Of a DNA stretch of 62,641 nucleotides, positions 1-8,902 are shown piece by piece (within the stretch, counting starts at the first letter, position 1; each line of letters begins with the position of its first letter). Source of the stretch: Arcobacter sp. CECT 8985 (lineage in GTDB: Bacteria; Campylobacterota; Campylobacteria; Campylobacterales; Arcobacteraceae). Both the position numbers and the translations under genes were made by a program. The stretch spans positions 1 to 62,641 of the forward strand of contig NZ_PDKC01000014.1 of the NCBI RefSeq assembly GCF_004116495.1, given 5' to 3'. The notes below the pieces were generated by a model that was given only the letters and a program-made list of their open reading frames with translations, made no database searches and was not told the origin of the DNA.

Positions 1-444
1 AATCAAATCTTCATATAAGCTAAGGTTAAAATCCAAAATAAAGATATCTTTATATACTTCCCAAACATATACTAATGGCAAAATATGTATTTTATCAATT
101 TGATAAATTATAAACTCAAAATGTTCAAACTCTTTTTTTTCTAATAATTTTATATTTTTAAGCTTCAAGTTTTCTACTAAAAAGTTCTCATATAAACTCA
201 ATGCATCTGCATTCCAAGATACATCAGTATCTACTCTTATATGTTCTAAAAAAAAATCTTTTGTTTTGAGAGTATATGCATCTATAACATAAGGATCATG
301 TCTTGTTTTTATTTCAAAATTTTCTAAAGTATATGTATAAAAATAATCAGAATTTACTTTAAATTTTAGAGTATTATCTTCAAGTGAAAATATGGGTCTT
401 GAAACTTTTATAAATAATTTCAAAATTTTTTTTAAAAAGCCCAT
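1..444 (-). CDS. Unknown protein, 3' end cut by window edge
   Basis: An open frame of 148 codons runs from the ATG at 444 to the window edge without a stop. The start reads MGFLKKILKLF and continues with many acidic and aromatic residues and no signal peptide or membrane segment. The start is preceded by GGGTATT, a modest ribosome binding site. I do not recognise the family. The length and regular codon use, matching the neighbours, argue for a real gene whose C-terminus lies outside the window. Confidence 0.6.
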   Translation of the reverse strand, partial: MGFLKKILKLFIKVSRPIFSLEDNTLKFKVNSDYFYTYTLENFEIKTRHDPYVIDAYTLKTKDFFLEHIRVDTDVSWNADALSLYENFLVENLKLKNIKLLEKKEFEHFEFIIYQIDKIHILPLVYVWEVYKDIFILDFNLSLYEDLI

Positions 445-551
445 AGTAATACCCTTAAATATTTAATAGATTACTTTATCATATAAATTATTTTTTTTCA
501 AGTTTTTTTTATAATATAAAGGGCAGATTATGTTCTTTCTACAATAGTGTG

Positions 552-686
552 TCAGTTTTGTTTATGTAATTTATTCTTTTCTAGTATATCAAATGGCATT
601 TTACCTTTTTGTTTTGCTTTTTCATTATAATATGCAAAGGATAGAACAATTAAAAATACCAATATTAAGCATATCAATTCAAACAT
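552..686 (-). CDS. Small single-pass membrane protein (44 aa)
   Basis: A 44-residue ORF begins with ATG at 686 behind a GGAGAAAATT ribosome binding site. Residues 1-20 (MFELICLILVFLIVLSFAYY) form one hydrophobic helix; the rest is a short lysine-rich tail containing KGKMPFDILEKNK. The tail positive charge predicts the C-terminus inside the cell. It stands alone between an unknown gene and a divergent unknown gene. Function unknown; small stress or regulatory membrane proteins look like this, but that is only a comparison of form. Confidence 0.55.
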   Translation of the reverse strand: MFELICLILVFLIVLSFAYYNEKAKQKGKMPFDILEKNKLHKQN

Positions 687-822
687 AATTTTCTCCAAAG
701 TAAGTTTTTTTGGAATAATACTATATTTTTTGTTAAGTTATCATTTATATTACAAATTGAAAGATATAATATAAGTTTAGGTTAATGTTTGATATACTTT
801 AATTTTATAACTAAGGGATTTA

Positions 823-1293
823 ATGAATATTGAACGACACTTTTCTAAAGAGAAAATAATAGATAATTTAGCAAAATACGATATGTACTATCAAATATCT
901 GTAGGTAAACTAATAAATATTACAAATAATAGTAATAATATAGATGCAAATATCGAATTTCAATATGCTCTTGGGTCAATTTATGAACTAATAAAAGATT
1001 TAGAAAAACTTGACAATGGTGAAGAACTATTTCCAAGTGAGCTAAGAAATCAAGCAGCTATGGATGCAACTCAAAACTTCATAAATAACAATATGGAATT
1101 TGTAAAAAATTCAAAAATAGATATTGAACCAATAATAAATGATATAAATGATAATAATTTTTTCAATAGAACAATGATAGAAATTTGCGAGGAAAGTCAA
1201 GAAAAGCAGATTGAAAAATGGGAACTAGTAATAACAGATGAAGTATCAACTGCAATACAAGATTCCCTAAAAGAATTAGAAGCTAAAAGTTAA
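823..1293 (+). CDS. Hypothetical protein (156 aa)
   Basis: A soluble, acidic, asparagine-rich protein, predicted mostly helical, with no signal peptide. It starts at an ATG behind AAGGGATTTA. I do not recognise a family and see no catalytic motif. Its stop codon overlaps that of the convergent acetyltransferase gene by four bases, so there is no room for a terminator between the two. Confidence 0.7.
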   Translation: MNIERHFSKEKIIDNLAKYDMYYQISVGKLINITNNSNNIDANIEFQYALGSIYELIKDLEKLDNGEELFPSELRNQAAMDATQNFINNNMEFVKNSKIDIEPIINDINDNNFFNRTMIEICEESQEKQIEKWELVITDEVSTAIQDSLKELEAKS

Positions 1294-1772
1294 TTTTTAG
1301 CAAATTCAACTAATGCTTCTCCTGTTAATCTATAAGGTATCCATTCTGTCAAACCTTTAGCTTTAATACTATCATAAAAATCAATTGAAGGTTTATTCCA
1401 ATCAAGAACTTGCCATTCAACTCTTTTACAATCTTTTTCTATTGCAATTTTAGCTAATTGTTTTAATAATGCTTTTCCTGCACCAATACCTCTATGTTTT
1501 GAACTTACATATAAATCTTCTAGATAAATACCATTTTTACCTTCCCAAGTTGAGTAATTAAAAAAGTATAAAGCCATTCCAACAGCAACACCATCATTTT
1601 CTGCAATCAATACATAACTTACACTATTTTCTCCAAAAACACTTTGTCTAATACCTTCTACACTAGTTTTAACTTGATCTAATGCTTTTTCATATATTGC
1701 TAATTCTTTTATAAAATTAAAAATAATTTCTGAATCTTCAACTTTTGCCTCTCGTATTGTTACTTTTGACAT
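1290..1772 (-). CDS. GNAT-family N-acetyltransferase (diamine/thialysine type)
   Basis: Transfers an acetyl group from acetyl-CoA to an amine. The GNAT fold spans nearly all 160 residues: the acetyl-CoA loop RGIGAG is at 94-99, preceded by the strand with YLEDLYV, and followed by the W-x-x-LDWN-x-P-x-x-x-FY segment at about 120-133. This arrangement is like the SAT/thialysine acetyltransferase subgroup, whose substrates are diamines and basic amino-acid analogues; the exact substrate here is not shown. It lies 12 bases downstream of the TRAP permease gene on the same strand, so it is probably the last gene of that operon and may act on what the transporter brings in. Confidence 0.85.
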   Translation of the reverse strand: MSKVTIREAKVEDSEIIFNFIKELAIYEKALDQVKTSVEGIRQSVFGENSVSYVLIAENDGVAVGMALYFFNYSTWEGKNGIYLEDLYVSSKHRGIGAGKALLKQLAKIAIEKDCKRVEWQVLDWNKPSIDFYDSIKAKGLTEWIPYRLTGEALVEFAKN

Positions 1773-1784
1773 TTAATTTTTCTC

Positions 1785-3581
1785 CTACATTGGTAATAAG
1801 ATTATTATTAAAGCTAAAATTATTAAAAATAATCTTAAAATTTTTGTAAATTTATCATTTACTAAAGCATTTGATAAAACAGCTAATCCAGCCGCAACTT
1901 TTAAAAATGCCAATACTGACATTGTAAAGTTAATATCTGGTTTTATTAAATATGGATTTACAATAAAAGCAACTGGAATCAAATATAAACCAATTCCTAA
2001 TTTCATAGCTTTTGAGACAACTTTTAGCCAATTTGTTTGTGCTATTCCTGAAGCTATAAATACAGTTCCACATACAGGTGGAGTTATAGTTGAAAGTAAT
2101 GCAAACCAAAATATAAATAGATGTGTTTGTATAGGACTTAGTCCAAATTGTTCAAGTATTGGTCCAGCAACTGATACACATATGATATAAGCTGCAGTAG
2201 TTGGAACTTCCATACCTAAAATCAAACAAGCAAATGCAGTAAGAAATAAAGCAATTGATAATTGACCATCTGCAAGATATAAAATTGAAGAAGTTATTTT
2301 TACACCAATTCCTGTAATATTTAGTACTCCAATAATAATTCCCGCACAAATTATAACAGATGCAATAGTTGCAATTTGTCTTGAAGCCGTAATACAAGCA
2401 TCACTAAATTTAATTACAAACTCTTTAAATGATATTTTCCAATCTATATTTACTAAAAGTAAAAGAACTGAAGCAAATATTGCTAATACTGCAGAATATT
2501 GTGGCGTTTTACCTACTATTAAAAGTGCATATAAGAGTATTCCAAAAGGAATAATAAAAAAAGGACAAAGCTTTAATACAAATTTTGATTTGGGTATTTC
2601 CTCTTCACTCATTGCTACTAAATTATATTTTTTAGAAAAAACATCAATTCCTATCCAAACTGCTGCAAAAAATAAGATTGCAGGGAAAATTGCACTTGAC
2701 ATGATTTTAGAGTATTGAACTCCCAAAAGTTCAGCCATGATAAAAGCCCCTGCTCCCATTAATGGTGGCATAATTTGACCACCCGTACTTGCAACTGCTT
2801 CTACTGCTGCTGCTAAACTTGCAGGATATTTTAATCTTTTCATAGTAGGAATTGTAAAAGATCCTGTTGATGCAACATTTGCTGAAGCAGAACCTGAAAT
2901 AGAACCAAAAAAAGCTGAAGCTAAAACAGAAACTTTAGCTGCACCTCCTTTTAATCTACCTGCTAATTTTGTGGACATTGTCATAAAAGCATTTCCACCT
3001 TCTCCAACTGAAACAAATGCTCCAAGTATTACAAACACAGCAACTACATTTACAGAAATACCAGTTAATGAACCATATATTCCACCTTCTGAGATAACTA
3101 ATGTACCTAAAAAACTATCTAAAGGAATTTTTTCATGTCCAAAATTTCCTGGAATATAATGTCCCCAAATTCCATAAGCTAAAGCAACTGCAGCTGTTAA
3201 AGGAAGTGCTAACTTTACTGCTCTTCTTGCCATTTCCAATACTGCAAGAATTAAGCTAATTGCAATAAAATATTGAAAATCACCTTCTAAAGAACCATAT
3301 TGATCTTCTAAAGTTATATAATTATTAACAATAAAATATGAACTATATAGTGCAATTATTAATAATATATAACCAAAATATTTAGTTGTTTTAGACAACT
3401 GTTCATCTTTTGAAAAAAGAAAAATCCAAGGTAAAACAAAAGTCAAATGTAAAGGTCTACTAATTAAATTTGGAATAAGACCTGTAAATACTAAATATAT
3501 ATGAAAAAATACAGTTGCAAATGCAAGAATTGTTATAAAAACATATTTAAAATAGCTTGATTTATTTATTGTTGAATCCAT
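1785..3581 (-). CDS. TRAP transporter fused permease (TAXI type, DctQM fusion)
   Basis: Inner-membrane permease in which the small (DctQ) and large (DctM) TRAP subunits are one 598-residue polypeptide. Roughly the first 130 residues form the four-helix DctQ-like part; the remainder carries the DctM-like helices, including the conserved segments GSISGSASANVASTG and GGQIMPPLMGAGAF and a second pseudo-repeat with MEVPTTAAY and TPPVCGT. Fused permeases of this type pair with TAXI binding proteins, and one is encoded four bases upstream. TRAP systems use a sodium or proton gradient. The substrate is unknown; TAXI systems have been linked to glutamate and other carboxylates. Confidence 0.92.
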   Translation of the reverse strand: MDSTINKSSYFKYVFITILAFATVFFHIYLVFTGLIPNLISRPLHLTFVLPWIFLFSKDEQLSKTTKYFGYILLIIALYSSYFIVNNYITLEDQYGSLEGDFQYFIAISLILAVLEMARRAVKLALPLTAAVALAYGIWGHYIPGNFGHEKIPLDSFLGTLVISEGGIYGSLTGISVNVVAVFVILGAFVSVGEGGNAFMTMSTKLAGRLKGGAAKVSVLASAFFGSISGSASANVASTGSFTIPTMKRLKYPASLAAAVEAVASTGGQIMPPLMGAGAFIMAELLGVQYSKIMSSAIFPAILFFAAVWIGIDVFSKKYNLVAMSEEEIPKSKFVLKLCPFFIIPFGILLYALLIVGKTPQYSAVLAIFASVLLLLVNIDWKISFKEFVIKFSDACITASRQIATIASVIICAGIIIGVLNITGIGVKITSSILYLADGQLSIALFLTAFACLILGMEVPTTAAYIICVSVAGPILEQFGLSPIQTHLFIFWFALLSTITPPVCGTVFIASGIAQTNWLKVVSKAMKLGIGLYLIPVAFIVNPYLIKPDINFTMSVLAFLKVAAGLAVLSNALVNDKFTKILRLFLIILALIIILLPM

Positions 3582-3585
3582 ATAA

Positions 3586-4533
3586 CTACTCTAAATCTTT
3601 TGATACAGAGGCATTTACTTCTTTATAATATTTTAATGCTCCTTTATGAAGCTTCGTTTTAAACATATTAAGATTTTTAAAAGTAATAGCTTCCCACCAT
3701 ATATTTTGTTTTTCCAAACTACTTTTTGATTGCCAAAATGCTTTTGTTAATTTATAAGCTGTATCTTCACTCATATTTGTAGTTGTATATACTCCAACAG
3801 GAAGAGTAGTTGTTACTGTATTAGTATTAACATTTGAGTATGTATTTGCAGGAATTATTATTTTATCTCTTTTTGTTAATTTAATTTGTTTATCATTCAT
3901 ACTCAATAATCTAATATCAGTACTTGCAGCTGCTTCAATTACATTTGGAGCAGGATAAGAACCAGATGTTGCAAAACCATCAATTTGTCCATTTTTAAGT
4001 GTAGCTACTGCACCTGAAAGTTCTGCTTTTATTAAATTAACATTTTTTAAGCCAAATGCTTTAATATATTTTCTTATCTCTCTTGCTCCATAACTTCCTC
4101 TACCAATAAGTAAAGTTTTGCCTTCTAAATCTTTAAAAGTTTTGATACCTAAGTCTTTTCTTACAACTACATGCATAGTAAGATAAGGAATAGGAAAAAG
4201 TGCCCTTACTTTTTCATATGTTTTTGGATTGTCATTTTTAAACATTAGTTTTTTTGATTTTGCAAGTTTTATTAAAACTGGAGGCGTAGTAAACATATAA
4301 TTAGCAAATCTTTTTCTAACTTCTTTTAGATTTTGAACAGAACCTTGACTCTCTTCTATTGTCATACTAAGTTGATTATTTGAAGCTTTATTAATGTTCT
4401 CTGCCATTTGTACTGCCATTTGATAATATGAAGATGATGATTTTGCAGCTTTAAGGGTAACTCTTTCAGTTGCATTTAAATTAATTGACATAAAAAAAAC
4501 AGTAATAACTGTTAATATTTTGGATAATTTCAT
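3586..4533 (-). CDS. TAXI-family TRAP transporter solute-binding protein
   Basis: Periplasmic substrate receptor of the TRAP system. Residues 1 to about 22 form a signal peptide (basic start, hydrophobic core, likely cut near NLNATE). The mature protein has the TAXI pattern: AAKSSSSYYQMA near the N-terminus, a central GRGSYGAREI segment, and a DGFATSGSYPAPNV motif. The 315-residue length is normal for the family. It starts at an ATG behind GAGGAGAGAAA and is the first gene of a probable three-gene operon with the fused permease and the acetyltransferase. The upstream region is shared with the divergent MarR gene. Confidence 0.9.
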   Translation of the reverse strand: MKLSKILTVITVFFMSINLNATERVTLKAAKSSSSYYQMAVQMAENINKASNNQLSMTIEESQGSVQNLKEVRKRFANYMFTTPPVLIKLAKSKKLMFKNDNPKTYEKVRALFPIPYLTMHVVVRKDLGIKTFKDLEGKTLLIGRGSYGAREIRKYIKAFGLKNVNLIKAELSGAVATLKNGQIDGFATSGSYPAPNVIEAAASTDIRLLSMNDKQIKLTKRDKIIIPANTYSNVNTNTVTTTLPVGVYTTTNMSEDTAYKLTKAFWQSKSSLEKQNIWWEAITFKNLNMFKTKLHKGALKYYKEVNASVSKDLE

Positions 4534-4666
4534 TTTCTCTCCTCTTTGAAATTAAAAAATTATAACAATTTAATATTAAAGAAAGCCTATTTTATAAGGA
4601 TTTTATCCGTAAGAACAAAAATTTATAAAATTTTAAGTTAAACTGCGTAAAATACGCTTAACTTCA

Positions 4667-4690
4667 TAATAGTTAACATATTAACTATTA
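4667..4690. promoter_or_regulatory. Palindromic operator upstream of marR
   Basis: Perfect 10-bp inverted repeat TAATAGTTAA / TTAACTATTA separated by CATA, about 40 bases before the marR start codon. Its size and symmetry fit the dimeric winged-helix MarR family, and autoregulation is usual for it. A smaller repeat, GCGTA-AAA-TACGC at 4645-4657, lies just upstream. The regulator assignment is inferred from position. Confidence 0.5.
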
Positions 4691-4730
4691 ACTATCTAAG
4701 TTTTTAATCAATTAAATTAAAGGTATAAAT

Positions 4731-5156
4731 ATGGCATTTGAGTCAGACAACATATTTGGTGTTTTAGTTGCAAATATAAGAAATCATCTAAAAAATAATT
4801 TAGAAAAAATTTTACAAGAATATGAGATATCTGCAGCACAAAGTATAATCATTAGAAGACTTTGTGAAAAAGATAATTTAACACAAAAAGAACTTGCTAA
4901 AGATACATATTTTAAACAACCTAGTTTAACTTTATTGATAGATAAATTAGAAAAAAAAGGTTTTGTAGAAAGAAAAAATAAAAAAAATGACAGAAGAGCC
5001 TTTCTGATTTGTATTACACAAAAAGGTAGAGACTTAGAGCAAGTTATAAAAGCTGGTATAAAAAAAGTAGAAGGTGAAGCTTTAGAAGGTATTGATAATG
5101 ATACTAAAGAGCTTATAATTCAAACGTTAAAAAAAGTATATTCAAATTTAAAGTAA
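4731..5156 (+). CDS. MarR-family transcriptional regulator
   Basis: A 141-residue DNA-binding regulator with the MarR winged helix: the recognition helix region LTQKELAKDTYFKQPSLTLL lies at about 58-77 and the wing DRRAFLICIT at about 88-97. MarR proteins are usually repressors released by small aromatic ligands. It is the first gene of an efflux operon; the outer-membrane factor gene starts 7 bases after its stop. The palindrome at 4667-4690 is its likely binding site, so it probably controls both itself and the efflux genes, and possibly the divergent TAXI operon. Confidence 0.9.
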   Translation: MAFESDNIFGVLVANIRNHLKNNLEKILQEYEISAAQSIIIRRLCEKDNLTQKELAKDTYFKQPSLTLLIDKLEKKGFVERKNKKNDRRAFLICITQKGRDLEQVIKAGIKKVEGEALEGIDNDTKELIIQTLKKVYSNLK

Positions 5157-5163
5157 GAATCAC

Positions 5164-6597
5164 ATGAAAATATTATTATTCACAATTACAATTTTCTTTT
5201 TATTTACTGGCTGTGTGCCAAAGGTGAATAAGTTAGATAAGATAGAAGATTTAAAAATACAAAATGAATTATTAAAAGATTTAAATCAATTTCATAGTAA
5301 AGACATTCAATTAGAATCTAACTGGTGGGAAAAATTCAATGATCCTCAATTAAATAATTTAATAAAAAATGCAATTACAAATTCACCAACTATTAAACAA
5401 TTGGAACAAAAATTTAAAATTGCAACAAATCTAATGAAATCAACTAAATCAAGAAATTTACCAAGTGTTGATTTTGATTCAAATATATCAAGAAAAAGAT
5501 ATAGTGAAAATTACATTTTCCCTGCTCCATTAGGAGGAAGTTATCAAAATTTATACAATACAGGTCTTAATATAAATTATGATTTTGATTTTTGGGATGA
5601 GAGAGCTTCTTTGATTAAAGCTACTGAAAATGAAGCATTAGCTCAAAAAGCACTTATAAAAGTTAAACAATTAGCAATTTCAACATCAATTACTAAATTA
5701 TACATATCATGGAATTTTAAAATAGAGAAAATAAGAAAATTAAACTCTATAAAAAAACTAGTATATGAAAAGCATTTGATATTAGGAAAATTAAATAAAC
5801 TTGGTTTGGAAAATAAAAAAAGACAAAATGAAAGTAACTACAAAATAGAAAAAATAAATCAAAATATCTTAAGAATGAAAAAAGAAATAGAAAATATAAA
5901 AGAGTCAATAGCTGTAATTGCAGGACTTTTTCCTTCACAAATACAAAGATTAAATAAACCAAAAATTTCAAATAAATATCAATTTTATCTTCCAAAAGAT
6001 ATTCACTTAGATGTAATTTCACATCTACCTAAAATAGCAGTTCAAAAATATTTATTAGCAAGTAAAGATGCTTATATAAAAAATGCTAAAGCAAAATTCT
6101 ATCCAAATATAAGTATCAAAAGTTTAATTGGATTTACATCTTTTCCTTGGAGTAACTTATTTAAAAGTACATCTTTTGGTCCTGAAGCTGGAGTAGCAGT
6201 ATCTCTTCCTTTATTTGATGGGAATAGAAGAAAAATAAATTTAAATTCAAAATTAAATGATTATAACTCACAAGTTTATGCTTATAATCAAAGCATAATA
6301 GAAGCAATAAATAAAATAGTAAAAACACTAAAGCTAATGCAGTTAAATAAATCAGATATATCTTCTCAAAAAACAGTATTACTAAATAAAATAAAAAATA
6401 AAAATATTGAGAAAAAAATCTTTAAATTAGGATTAAAAAATAAGCTTTCATATATAGATTCAAAGATTGATATTCAAAAAGAAGATATTAATAGTATTAT
6501 ATTAAATGACAAAAAAATACAGCTTCAAATTGAGTTAATAAAATCACTTGGTGGTGGATATAAAAATAAGGTAAATACTAATGTTGCTAGCAATTAA
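5164..6597 (+). CDS. Outer-membrane efflux lipoprotein (TolC/NodT type)
   Basis: Outer-membrane channel of a tripartite efflux pump. The N-terminus MKILLFTITIFFLFTGC is a lipoprotein signal with the lipobox ending at Cys17. The NWWEKFNDPQLNNLI segment after it is typical of this family, and two long helical coiled-coil stretches (about 60-230 and 260-465) match the duplicated outer-membrane factor repeat. The 477-residue length is normal. Start is probably coupled to marR translation, since no strong ribosome binding site is visible. The next gene overlaps its end by 17 bases. Confidence 0.88.
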   Translation: MKILLFTITIFFLFTGCVPKVNKLDKIEDLKIQNELLKDLNQFHSKDIQLESNWWEKFNDPQLNNLIKNAITNSPTIKQLEQKFKIATNLMKSTKSRNLPSVDFDSNISRKRYSENYIFPAPLGGSYQNLYNTGLNINYDFDFWDERASLIKATENEALAQKALIKVKQLAISTSITKLYISWNFKIEKIRKLNSIKKLVYEKHLILGKLNKLGLENKKRQNESNYKIEKINQNILRMKKEIENIKESIAVIAGLFPSQIQRLNKPKISNKYQFYLPKDIHLDVISHLPKIAVQKYLLASKDAYIKNAKAKFYPNISIKSLIGFTSFPWSNLFKSTSFGPEAGVAVSLPLFDGNRRKINLNSKLNDYNSQVYAYNQSIIEAINKIVKTLKLMQLNKSDISSQKTVLLNKIKNKNIEKKIFKLGLKNKLSYIDSKIDIQKEDINSIILNDKKIQLQIELIKSLGGGYKNKVNTNVASN

Positions 6598-8689
6598 TAG
6601 AGATATTTTGCTTACAGCGGGTAATGAATGGTTAGACAAAGATTTACCAGCTGTAAAATATATAATAAAATCAACAATTTCAGCTTTGCTTGCACTTACT
6701 ATTTGTATGTATTTTAACTTATCAATGCCTCAGACTTCTGTATTTACAGTATTTATTGTAATGCAGCCATTTAGTGGTCTTGTTTATTCAAAAAGTTTTT
6801 ATAGACTCGTTGGAACATTTATAGGTACTATGATGGCTATTGTTTTAGTTGGTGCTTATGCTCAAGATAGAGTATCTTTTACACTATTTTTTGCGCTATG
6901 GGTTGGACTTTGTGCAGCTATTGGATTTATGTCAAGAAACTTTATGACATATGGATTTGTATTATCAGGTTATACAATTGCACTTGTAACAATGCCAATT
7001 ATCACAGATAGAATTCAAGATATATTTACTTTTGGTATTGATAGATTATCAGAAGTTGTTATTGGACTATTATGTGCAAGTTTTATAAGTGAAATTTTGT
7101 TTCCTGAAAGACTAGGAAAGACACTAGATAAAGTAGAAAAAAGTAAATTTGATTTACTTTTAAATACTTTTAGAAAAAGTGAGAATATATTTGATTTTGA
7201 TAAAGAGAGTATAAACTACAATAAAGATATTTTGGGTACTGATGCATTAAGAGTTAACAGTAATTTTGAAACAGGAATGAAACAAACAAAAAAACTTTAT
7301 TACAAAAGATTAAATTCTGAATTTATGCATATAAGTACAACTTTTTTCTCACTAAAAAATATAATAAACAACAATAAAGATAATAGTAATTATATAAATA
7401 CTATAAAATCAACTTATGAGTTATTAGAAAACTGTTTAAATAAATATGTAGATGAACCTAAAACAGCAAAAAATATTAATACTTTAATTTATGATTTAAA
7501 AAATTCAAAAACAAAAATAATAAAAAAAGCAAAAGAAGATAAAGAGATAAATAAAGATGATTTTGATTTAGTACATGATTATAAAAGTACAATATATTTA
7601 TTAACAAGAATGATTTCAGAATTAAGTGAATATTGCACTACTTATCTTAATTTCTTATCTGATGATAAAAGTATAAAAAAACTTGAGAAATTTTCACAAA
7701 AACTAAAATTTTCAACATATACAGATAATGTACTTATATCTGTAATGATAATAAGAGGTGCTTTTGCTTTTATAATAATGATGATTTTTTGGATGGCAAC
7801 AGGGTGGAAATATGCACCTTTTGCAGTAATTCCTGCAGTTGCAAATACTTTACTATTAAGTACAGCACCAAATCCAGTAGGAGCAACAAAAGGTTTTTTA
7901 ACAGGAACAATAATCGCTTTAATAATAACACCCTTATATAATTTTTATATTATTCCAATGTATGTAAATGATGTCTTTACATTTTGGATATTTTTATCAC
8001 CTATTCTTGCTTTTATATCACTACTAATGATACTTCCAGGCAAAAATACAATAGGTTTTGGAATATTATTAGTATTTATCAATACAGCTGCTATTTATAG
8101 CCATTATAATATGCATTTTATACCTTTTGCAGATATGAGTTTAGCAACAATTTTGGGGTTATTAATATCTGGGCTTAGTTATGTTTTAATTGATTTTGCA
8201 TCAACAGCATGGATAGAATCAAGAGTAAAAAAAGCGTTAAGTGTTCAATTAGAAGAATCAATCAAAAATAAACTTGCTCTTCAAAGAGTAAAACTAGAAA
8301 GTGCAAGTTTTGATTTAATTCAAAGATATTCTACAGTTGGGAGATTGGATAATAAATCAAATCGTATGATTTTTAGATGGGTTCTTTCAACGTTGGAACT
8401 AGGAAAAGCTATAATTAATATAAGAAGAATATCTACTTTATTTTCAAAACAAAGACCTGCACAAGTACATAAAATTCTTACTTTAATTAGAAAATATTTT
8501 GATAATAAAAATTTAAAAGATAAAGAAGAACAACTAAAAGTAATCAAAGAAAAAATTGATGAGTTTGAACATTTACATTTAAATTCTGCAAATGATCAAA
8601 TTTTATTAAAAGATATCTATCTTAACTTGTCAATTATCTACTCTATTATAAAAAATACAGAGTTTTTACCAATAAAAGGAGAAGTATAA
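6581..8689 (+). CDS. FUSC-family inner-membrane efflux permease (AaeB-like)
   Basis: A 702-residue inner-membrane protein of the fusaric acid resistance/AaeB family, which export aromatic carboxylic acids such as p-hydroxybenzoate. Two blocks of hydrophobic helices (about 25-190 and 380-560) are separated by and followed by long soluble helical regions, the usual layout. The motif MPQTSVFTVFIVMQP near residue 48 is typical of the first membrane block. It overlaps the preceding channel gene by 17 bases and the following DUF1656 gene by one base, showing tight translational coupling. Substrate in this organism unknown. Confidence 0.88.
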   Translation: MLLAINRDILLTAGNEWLDKDLPAVKYIIKSTISALLALTICMYFNLSMPQTSVFTVFIVMQPFSGLVYSKSFYRLVGTFIGTMMAIVLVGAYAQDRVSFTLFFALWVGLCAAIGFMSRNFMTYGFVLSGYTIALVTMPIITDRIQDIFTFGIDRLSEVVIGLLCASFISEILFPERLGKTLDKVEKSKFDLLLNTFRKSENIFDFDKESINYNKDILGTDALRVNSNFETGMKQTKKLYYKRLNSEFMHISTTFFSLKNIINNNKDNSNYINTIKSTYELLENCLNKYVDEPKTAKNINTLIYDLKNSKTKIIKKAKEDKEINKDDFDLVHDYKSTIYLLTRMISELSEYCTTYLNFLSDDKSIKKLEKFSQKLKFSTYTDNVLISVMIIRGAFAFIIMMIFWMATGWKYAPFAVIPAVANTLLLSTAPNPVGATKGFLTGTIIALIITPLYNFYIIPMYVNDVFTFWIFLSPILAFISLLMILPGKNTIGFGILLVFINTAAIYSHYNMHFIPFADMSLATILGLLISGLSYVLIDFASTAWIESRVKKALSVQLEESIKNKLALQRVKLESASFDLIQRYSTVGRLDNKSNRMIFRWVLSTLELGKAIINIRRISTLFSKQRPAQVHKILTLIRKYFDNKNLKDKEEQLKVIKEKIDEFEHLHLNSANDQILLKDIYLNLSIIYSIIKNTEFLPIKGEV

Positions 8690-8889
8690 TGCATCCAATA
8701 ATATCACTTTTTGGTATTCAAATACCTGCATTAATTTTAATATTTTTAATAGCAGGTGTAATTCAAATATTATTAAATAAAGTATTTGCTGAATTAGGAG
8801 TCTATGAGTTTGTATGGCATCCAGGACTTTTTAGAACAGCAATATTTGTATGCATATTTGCAAGTTTTTCACTAATAATTTATAAATAA
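8689..8889 (+). CDS. DUF1656 small membrane protein (AaeX-like)
   Basis: A 66-residue protein with two hydrophobic helices (about 10-28 and 46-63) and the conserved VWHPGLFRTA segment between them. DUF1656 proteins are found encoded between FUSC permeases and HlyD adaptors (as aaeX in E. coli); their role in the pump is not established. The start codon overlaps the permease stop by one base (TAATG), with GGAG as ribosome binding site. Confidence 0.88.
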   Translation: MHPIISLFGIQIPALILIFLIAGVIQILLNKVFAELGVYEFVWHPGLFRTAIFVCIFASFSLIIYK

Positions 8890-8902
8890 GGACATAACAT
8901 AA

